Source of the DNA: Coprococcus sp.
GTDB lineage: Bacteria; Bacillota; Clostridia; Lachnospirales; Lachnospiraceae
Direction of reading: 5' to 3'
Length of the DNA stretch: 10,217 bases
Assembly (NCBI GenBank): GCA_016297325.1
Contig: JAEDGW010000092.1
Coordinates: forward strand, 1-10,217
Shown here: in pieces, positions 5,780-10,217 of the stretch
How the letters are laid out: each line of letters opens with the position of its first letter
Numbering within the stretch: the first letter of the stretch is position 1
Translations under genes and position numbers: made by a program
Notes under the pieces: generated by a model
What the model saw: the letters and a program-made list of their open reading frames with translations, nothing else
What the model was told of the DNA's origin: nothing
Databases searched by the model: none

Positions 5780-7945
5780 ATGGATCATAGAGGTGCTGAT
5801 TTGAAGATAATTATGTGGTTGGCTGTGTGCATGTTGTCAGTGGGATTTGCATATCTCACGGGTGATATTGCATTCAGCTCGGATATAAATGAATATATAA
5901 ATCCTTCCAATATCATGGCGGTATATGTCATTGGTGGACTTGCGATAGCCGCTGTATATGTGTGCTGGTATATGTTCAGGAAGGAGAACCGGTATCTGGA
6001 CATATTGCTGCCTGTATGTGTGCTTTTTGTGTGGGGACTTGCAAGGCGCAAGGTTTTATATGCCGGTGGCAAGGGAATGGTATACAGCATAGCCTATCAG
6101 CTCAGGAAATCCTATGGCATAAAGACAGGTCTTATGGACATGGATTATGTGAGCATGAGTGCCATAGCGGAATTTGTGTTATTGGTTGTGGCGGTGTCTA
6201 TGTTTTTCTCGGTATACATGATATACCGGTGCAACAGCCTCATGATAGCTATAGGTCTTGCGTTCATGTACGTGGCGGCCGGAGCTGCTTTAAGCGTTCA
6301 TGTAAGCCCGCAGGGTGTGATACTTGTTGCAGTTGCACTTATAATTGCAAGGTACACTCTTGTGAGAAATGGACAGCCGTTATCCCCGGTGTGGAATGTA
6401 GCCGTTCCGCTGGTGGTATTTGCAGGGTGCCTCATTGCGGCACTCATGGTGTATGAGAGTGCCTACGAGAAGGGTATCAAAGCCCAGGGAAGACTGCTGG
6501 AGATGGTGGAGAATATGGAATACTTCATCATGGGAGACAGCGGTAAAGGCTATTCCAATTATTATAAAGTTGACGATCAGGCGGTAAATCCTTCGGATGA
6601 CGTGGTGGACGAACTCACAAGAAAGGAAAAGCCGGAGGGCAACCTGTATGTCAAGATAAGGAGCTATGTCACATATGATGGTGGCGTCTGGAGAGGACGT
6701 GATATAGGTTACAGCCATGACAGTGATATACTTGTGAAGTATGACACAGATACATTTGGCAGATATGCATCAGACATTCGTGCTCTCACAGGTGGCGATA
6801 CAGAGTATTCACAGAGCGTTCTGGATGATGTTACAGAGTATATAAGATCACATATCTCATACACCATATCCCCGGATAAATTCTCAGGCGATGCCGATCC
6901 GGTTATGTATGCACTGTATGAAGGCCATCAGGGCTACTGTGTGCATTTTGCATCTGCAGCGGCGATAGGAATGAGAACAGTCGGTATACCGACCAGATAT
7001 GATACAGGCTATGTGATACCGTCGTCCGCCTGGACACAGCAGGCTGATGGAACGTACCGGGCTATGATACTTGAAAAATACAGCCACGCCTGGGCTGAGG
7101 CGTACAATTCATCCACAGATCAGTGGGATATAGTTGATGCCACGCCGCTTGGAGACAGAGCTGATACGCTCGGAATCCCGGATGAACCGGATCAGTCAGG
7201 CGGAAATGATACGCAGCCTCCAGACAGTGAGGATCCGCCTGTGGATGATAGTGAAGATACAAGTGAGGACACCCAGACAGAGCTGACGACTGAGGAGGTC
7301 AGTACAGAACTGACAAGTGAGGTCACGGAGACGTCAGAGAGCGTGACAACGGAAGATTCCGGACAGAGTGGTGGAACTTCAACAGAGACACAGATCTCAG
7401 GAGGCGGCGACGGGCAGGCATCAGGAGATGGTGCAGGTGGCGGAGCTGGCTCATCAGGACTTAAGTCTCTGTGGGGCAACAAATACGTATACACGGCGCT
7501 GGCGGTAATTCTTGTGTGCATGACATTTATGGTAGTGCTTGTGGTGAGAAGACGGACGATAACCGGACGCAGACGTCACAGGATGCTGGGACGCAACAGG
7601 ATACTTGCCATTCATGAAATGTCCGCAGTTATCTACGATATGTTGAAGTTTTCCGGCATGATAGGTGATGTGAGTGAGAATGATACAGAGTATGCTGAGA
7701 TAGTCACTGAGAACTGCAGTATGATAAAGGGCGATGAATTTAAGTATTTTGTTGCAGTGGTGCAGGCTGCAGTGTATGGCGGTATATCGCCTGACGATGT
7801 GCAGATGAGGGCTGCCGGCAAATTGTACAATAAGGTGAGGGCATACGGATATTGGAGCCTGAACTTTAAAAAGAGATGTGTATGGCTGTTCATAAAATGT
7901 TACGATGTGCCGTCACGTAGAAAAAAACATGTTAGAAAAGAGTAG
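5780..7945 (+). CDS. Membrane transglutaminase-like protein (TgpA/YebA type)
   Basis: A 721-residue membrane protein. About seven hydrophobic segments occupy the first third (about 10-28, 46-64, 73-89, 131-149, 154-171, 177-195, 205-223), followed by an external region with a transglutaminase-like core: GYCVHFASAAAIGMR (Cys387), YSHAWAEAY (His436) and WDIVDATP (Asp453), an intact Cys-His-Asp triad. Residues 461-562 form an acidic Ser/Thr-rich then Gly-rich linker, then a last TM (about 569-589), a basic RRRTITGRRRHR stretch and a cytoplasmic C-terminal domain (about 600-721) matching the DUF4129 position. The family is predicted to act as protease or transferase at the cell envelope; the substrate is unknown. 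ATG 5780 has poor ribosome binding; an in-frame TTG at 5801 has AGAGG (5789-5793) seven bases upstream and would give 714 residues starting just before TM1, so it may be the true start. It follows the DUF58 gene by 10 bp. Confidence 0.9.
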   Translation: MDHRGADLKIIMWLAVCMLSVGFAYLTGDIAFSSDINEYINPSNIMAVYVIGGLAIAAVYVCWYMFRKENRYLDILLPVCVLFVWGLARRKVLYAGGKGMVYSIAYQLRKSYGIKTGLMDMDYVSMSAIAEFVLLVVAVSMFFSVYMIYRCNSLMIAIGLAFMYVAAGAALSVHVSPQGVILVAVALIIARYTLVRNGQPLSPVWNVAVPLVVFAGCLIAALMVYESAYEKGIKAQGRLLEMVENMEYFIMGDSGKGYSNYYKVDDQAVNPSDDVVDELTRKEKPEGNLYVKIRSYVTYDGGVWRGRDIGYSHDSDILVKYDTDTFGRYASDIRALTGGDTEYSQSVLDDVTEYIRSHISYTISPDKFSGDADPVMYALYEGHQGYCVHFASAAAIGMRTVGIPTRYDTGYVIPSSAWTQQADGTYRAMILEKYSHAWAEAYNSSTDQWDIVDATPLGDRADTLGIPDEPDQSGGNDTQPPDSEDPPVDDSEDTSEDTQTELTTEEVSTELTSEVTETSESVTTEDSGQSGGTSTETQISGGGDGQASGDGAGGGAGSSGLKSLWGNKYVYTALAVILVCMTFMVVLVVRRRTITGRRRHRMLGRNRILAIHEMSAVIYDMLKFSGMIGDVSENDTEYAEIVTENCSMIKGDEFKYFVAVVQAAVYGGISPDDVQMRAAGKLYNKVRAYGYWSLNFKKRCVWLFIKCYDVPSRRKKHVRKE
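7160..7465 (+). repeat. Low-complexity linker with imperfect short repeats inside the transglutaminase gene
   Basis: Codons 461-562 encode an acidic, Ser/Thr-rich region (many SED, TTE, TSE units) that turns into a Gly-rich tract before the last membrane helix. Within it, TELTTEEVS (7277-7303) is followed directly by the similar TELTSEV (7304-7324), an imperfect tandem duplication visible in DNA and protein. It links the external enzyme core to the membrane and is likely flexible and surface exposed. It stays in frame with no stop. Confidence 0.6.
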
Positions 7946-7953
7946 TAGGGAAC

Positions 7954-8775
7954 ATGGAATTTAGAAAAGGGTTAAAGGATGGAATACCGATAGCACTGGG
8001 GTATTTCGCAGTAAGTTTTAGTTTTGGTCTGCTGGCTGTAAAGGGCGGACTCACAAGTTTTCAGGCGGTTATCATAAGCCTGACAAATGTAACCAGTGCG
8101 GGACAGTTTGCAGGACTTAAGATAATCCTTGCTGGGGGAACGCTGGTTGAGATGATACTCACCCAGTTCATAATCAATCTGAGATATTCCCTCATGAGCC
8201 TGTCACTCTCTCAGAAGCTTGGGGAGGCTGTGGGGATCAAGGAGAGACTTGTAATAGCATTTGCAAATACTGACGAGATATTTGCGGTGGCCATGGGGCA
8301 TGTGAAGGAACTGACATTTGGCTATATGATCGGACTTCAGATGCTTCCGATAGTCGGCTGGACGGGCGGAACCCTGTTCGGTGCTGTGGCATCCGGGCTC
8401 CTTCCAAAGTCTATCAGCAGCGCACTCAGCCTGGCACTTTATGGAATGTTTGTCGCCATAGTCATGCCGGTTGCAAAGAAGTCGAGACCGGTTGCTATAG
8501 TTGCACTTGTGGCTGCTGTCATATCATGCGTGCTGTATTACGTCCCGATATTTAAGTTCATATCGACGGGAATCGCCATAATCATAAGCACTGTGGCGGC
8601 GTCTGTGATCGGAGCTATATTCTTCCCTGTGGAATCGCCTGGGAATGAAGGAAAGCAGGACAATGGAATACAGGGGAAAGTGATACAGAGTGACAATGAT
8701 GGTGCTGGTGAGACCACCGGATATACATCAAACATGATGAAAACAGTGGATAAAAATAAAACGGAGGTGCAGTGA
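7954..8775 (+). CDS. azlC: AzlC family branched-chain amino acid exporter, large subunit
   Basis: A 273-residue polytopic membrane protein, N-terminus MEFRKGLKDGIPIALGYF, typical of AzlC. Family features: SLTNVTSAGQFAGL (42-55), INLRYSLMSLSLS (74-86) and NTDEIFAVA (105-113), with hydrophobic segments through residue 225. With AzlD it forms a two-part exporter for branched-chain amino acids (AzlCD of B. subtilis; YgaZH-like). Residues 227-273 form a hydrophilic tail, rich in Gly, Asn, Asp and Lys, longer than I expect for the family. It starts eight bases after the transglutaminase stop; the ribosome binding site is weak (AGGG at 7947-7950). Its stop overlaps the azlD start. The exact substrate cannot be read from sequence. 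Confidence 0.93.
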   Translation: MEFRKGLKDGIPIALGYFAVSFSFGLLAVKGGLTSFQAVIISLTNVTSAGQFAGLKIILAGGTLVEMILTQFIINLRYSLMSLSLSQKLGEAVGIKERLVIAFANTDEIFAVAMGHVKELTFGYMIGLQMLPIVGWTGGTLFGAVASGLLPKSISSALSLALYGMFVAIVMPVAKKSRPVAIVALVAAVISCVLYYVPIFKFISTGIAIIISTVAASVIGAIFFPVESPGNEGKQDNGIQGKVIQSDNDGAGETTGYTSNMMKTVDKNKTEVQ

Positions 8776-9083
8776 TGAATATATACATATATATAATAAC
8801 CATGGCGGTTGTCACTTACCTCATAAGAATGGTGCCGCTTGTGGCATTTCGCAAGAAGATAGAGAACAGATTTGTCAATTCATTCCTCTACTATGTGCCG
8901 TATTCATGTCTCACGGCGTTGACACTTCCGTCCATTCTTTATAGCACGGAGAGTATCATAAGTGCAGTGTGTGGATTTGTGGTTGCACTCATACTTGGAA
9001 TCAAGCAGAAGGGACTTATAGTTGTGGCTGCTGCTGCGTGTGTGACCGTGTTTGTAGTTGAGTGGGTGCTGAAACTGGTGTAG
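8775..9083 (+). CDS. azlD: AzlD family branched-chain amino acid exporter, small subunit
   Basis: A 102-residue hydrophobic protein with four predicted membrane helices (about 4-22, 36-54, 60-76, 80-99) and the AzlD-typical TYLIRMVPLVAFRKK (14-28) and YYVPYSCLTALTLP (39-52). It is the small partner of AzlC. ATG 8775 is chosen because GGAGG (8763-8767) is seven bases upstream; it shares one base with the azlC stop (TGATG), a sign of translational coupling. A GTG at 8772 would add one residue. No clear intrinsic terminator follows. Confidence 0.92.
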   Translation: MNIYIYIITMAVVTYLIRMVPLVAFRKKIENRFVNSFLYYVPYSCLTALTLPSILYSTESIISAVCGFVVALILGIKQKGLIVVAAAACVTVFVVEWVLKLV

Positions 9084-9249
9084 AAATTTATGATGTCTGA
9101 CGATTTGAACCGGATGGCTTAAAATGATAAGACACATTAGATGTGGCTGGTCTATGTTACCGGATTATATTGTGAATTGGTGTTTCTTAGACATTGTAGT
9201 TTGAATTTACATAAGAAGGAGGTAAGCAGGAAATACCTGTGTTTGATAT
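9084..9249. other. Intergenic region between azlD and the S66 peptidase gene
   Basis: A 166-bp AT-rich gap. It holds a short stem CACAT-TAG-ATGTG (about 9133-9145, no T-tract), a direct repeat ACCGGAT (9109-9115 and 9159-9165), and the strong Shine-Dalgarno at 9217-9222. No convincing sigma-A promoter or terminator is visible and no ORF here has a sensible start. Confidence 0.5.
9217..9240 (+). promoter_or_regulatory. Distant Shine-Dalgarno plus small hairpin before the S66 peptidase
   Basis: AAGGAGG (9216-9222 region) is a near-consensus ribosome binding site but lies 27 bases before ATG 9250, too far for direct use. Between them CAGG (9227-9230) can pair with CCTG (9236-9239) around AAATA, with a G-T pair below. 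Folding this 15-base piece leaves about 12 bases between the site and the ATG. An alternative GGTA/TACC pairing (9221-9224 with 9234-9237) would cover part of the site. The stems are short, so this is a suggestion only. Confidence 0.35.
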
Positions 9250-10217
9250 ATGAGATTTCCGAAATTTATAAAAAAGGGCGATACAATAGGTTTCGTTGCC
9301 CCATCATTTGGCTGTGACACAGAGCCGTATAAGACTGCATTTGGCAGGGCGCAGGAGAACTTCAGAAATATGGGATTCGGTATACAGATAGGACCGAATT
9401 GTTATACCGGTGAGGGCATAGGAATTAGCAATAAGCCGGAGCTGTGCGGACAGGAGATAAATGACTATTACACATCGGAGAAGAACGATGCGCTCATATC
9501 CTGCGGTGGCGGTGAGCTCATGTGCGAGATACTTAATTATGTTGATTTTGACAGGCTTAAAGCAGCAGAGACGAAGTGGTTCATGGGATATTCGGACAAC
9601 ACGAACCTTACGTTCCTGCTCACCACGCTGTGTGATACGGCTTCTATATATGGTCCGTGCGCAGCGGCATTTGGCCAGGAGCCATGGCACAGATCGGTTG
9701 CGGATGCGATGGCGGTTCTTCAGGGACAGAAGCTGTCATTTGCCGGATATGACGGATGGGAGAAGGAATCCCTCAGGGATGAAGAGCATCCATTCCTGCC
9801 ATACAACATCACGGAGCCAAGAGTGATAAAGGGCTATCCAGAGAAGTTCCAGGTGAGCGGACGAATGATAGGCGGCTGCATGGACTGTCTGGTGAACCTC
9901 ATAGGAACAAAGTTTGACTGCGTGGGTGAATTCCTTGAGAGATATAAGGATGATGGATTTATCTGGTTCCTCGAGTCCTGCGACCTGAATGTCATGTCGA
10001 TAAGACGTGCCATGTGGCAGATGGATAACGGTGGCTGGTTCAAATACTGCAAGGGCTTTATGATCGGCAGGCCGTTGCAGTTCGGACAGGAGATGATGGG
10101 GCTTGACCAGTATCAGGCTGTGCTGGGAATCATAGAAAAATACAATGTGCCGGTTGTCATGGATGTGGATCTCGGACATCTGTCACCGATGATGCCTGTG
10201 GTATGCGGAAGCATGGG
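9250..10217 (+). CDS. LD-carboxypeptidase / MccF-like serine peptidase, family S66 (3' end cut)
   Basis: 322 codons are visible and the frame is open at the right edge, so the protein is incomplete. It starts MRFPKFIKKGDTIGFVAPSFG, the normal N-terminus of S66 proteins. Catalytic features: nucleophile in MGYSDNTN (Ser115), the preceding SCGGGELM (84-91) characteristic of the fold, Glu242 in FLESCD, and His310 in DLGHLSP. S66 enzymes either cleave L,D bonds in recycled murein tetrapeptide (LdcA) or inactivate peptide-nucleotide antibiotics (MccF); the sequence does not decide which. No signal peptide is seen, so it is cytoplasmic. An in-frame TGA at 9244-9246 rules out an upstream start, making ATG 9250 the start despite having no Shine-Dalgarno at normal spacing. 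Confidence 0.88.
   Translation, partial: MRFPKFIKKGDTIGFVAPSFGCDTEPYKTAFGRAQENFRNMGFGIQIGPNCYTGEGIGISNKPELCGQEINDYYTSEKNDALISCGGGELMCEILNYVDFDRLKAAETKWFMGYSDNTNLTFLLTTLCDTASIYGPCAAAFGQEPWHRSVADAMAVLQGQKLSFAGYDGWEKESLRDEEHPFLPYNITEPRVIKGYPEKFQVSGRMIGGCMDCLVNLIGTKFDCVGEFLERYKDDGFIWFLESCDLNVMSIRRAMWQMDNGGWFKYCKGFMIGRPLQFGQEMMGLDQYQAVLGIIEKYNVPVVMDVDLGHLSPMMPVVCGSM

Noticed and set aside
5962..6456. 164-codon + strand ORF inside the transglutaminase gene
   Set aside because: Frame-shifted shadow of the membrane region; Cys/His-rich composition and no ribosome binding site.
7919..7927. A-run near the end of the transglutaminase gene as a programmed slippage site
   Set aside because: The run falls in Lys/Arg codons right at the gene end and neither shifted frame gives a meaningful product.
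9133..9145. CACAT-TAG-ATGTG stem as the azlCD terminator
   Set aside because: Five AT-rich pairs, a three-base loop and no T-tract make termination unlikely.
9461..9826. 121-codon + strand ORF inside the S66 peptidase
   Set aside because: Arg-rich out-of-frame shadow; the S66 frame is continuous through it with all catalytic motifs.

Overview
The window looks like a stretch of an anaerobic Firmicutes chromosome, most likely Lachnospiraceae (Coprococcus/Butyrivibrio-like). This rests on heavy ATA (Ile) and AGA/AGG (Arg) codon use, moderate GC, AGGAGG-type ribosome binding sites, and the kind of protein families present. No species can be named from the sequence alone. All supported genes are on the + strand. 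I see no rRNA, tRNA, CRISPR array, insertion sequence, phage gene or integration scar.

Layout: (1) 1-1576 is a two-component system: the last 16 codons of an OmpR-type response regulator, then a membrane sensor histidine kinase whose ATP-binding domain lacks the usual D-box and most of the ATP lid. (2) 1689-2678 is a fermentative D-lactate dehydrogenase very like Escherichia coli LdhA; a dyad lies just before its ribosome binding site. (3) 2806-3606 is a soluble TPR protein with a plausible promoter in front of it. (4) 3623-3652 is a perfect 12-bp inverted repeat with a strong Shine-Dalgarno sequence in its left arm and an ATG in its loop, opening a 15-codon reading frame that stops two bases before the next gene. 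(5) 3688-7945 is the conserved trio of MoxR-type AAA+ ATPase, DUF58 protein and membrane transglutaminase-like protein (the arrangement of Bacillus subtilis yeaC-yeaD-yebA). (6) 7954-9083 is azlC-azlD, a branched-chain amino acid exporter pair, packed tightly behind the trio. (7) 9084-9249 is a 166-bp gap holding a strong Shine-Dalgarno sequence unusually far from its start codon. (8) 9250 to the right edge is an S66-family LD-carboxypeptidase/MccF-like serine peptidase, cut by the window end.

How the genes fit together: the MoxR ATPase probably acts as a chaperone-like remodeller for the DUF58 and transglutaminase proteins at the membrane. The TPR protein upstream could be an adaptor for that system, though the hairpin between them suggests the trio may be controlled separately. 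Genes from moxR to azlD have gaps of 18, 10 and 8 bp and then a 1-bp overlap, with no visible terminator, so they are probably one transcript. The most unusual items are the Shine-Dalgarno hairpin with its mini-ORF before moxR, the reduced kinase ATP site, and the displaced Shine-Dalgarno sequence before the S66 gene. All remaining genes belong to recognisable families; I do not see an entirely new system.
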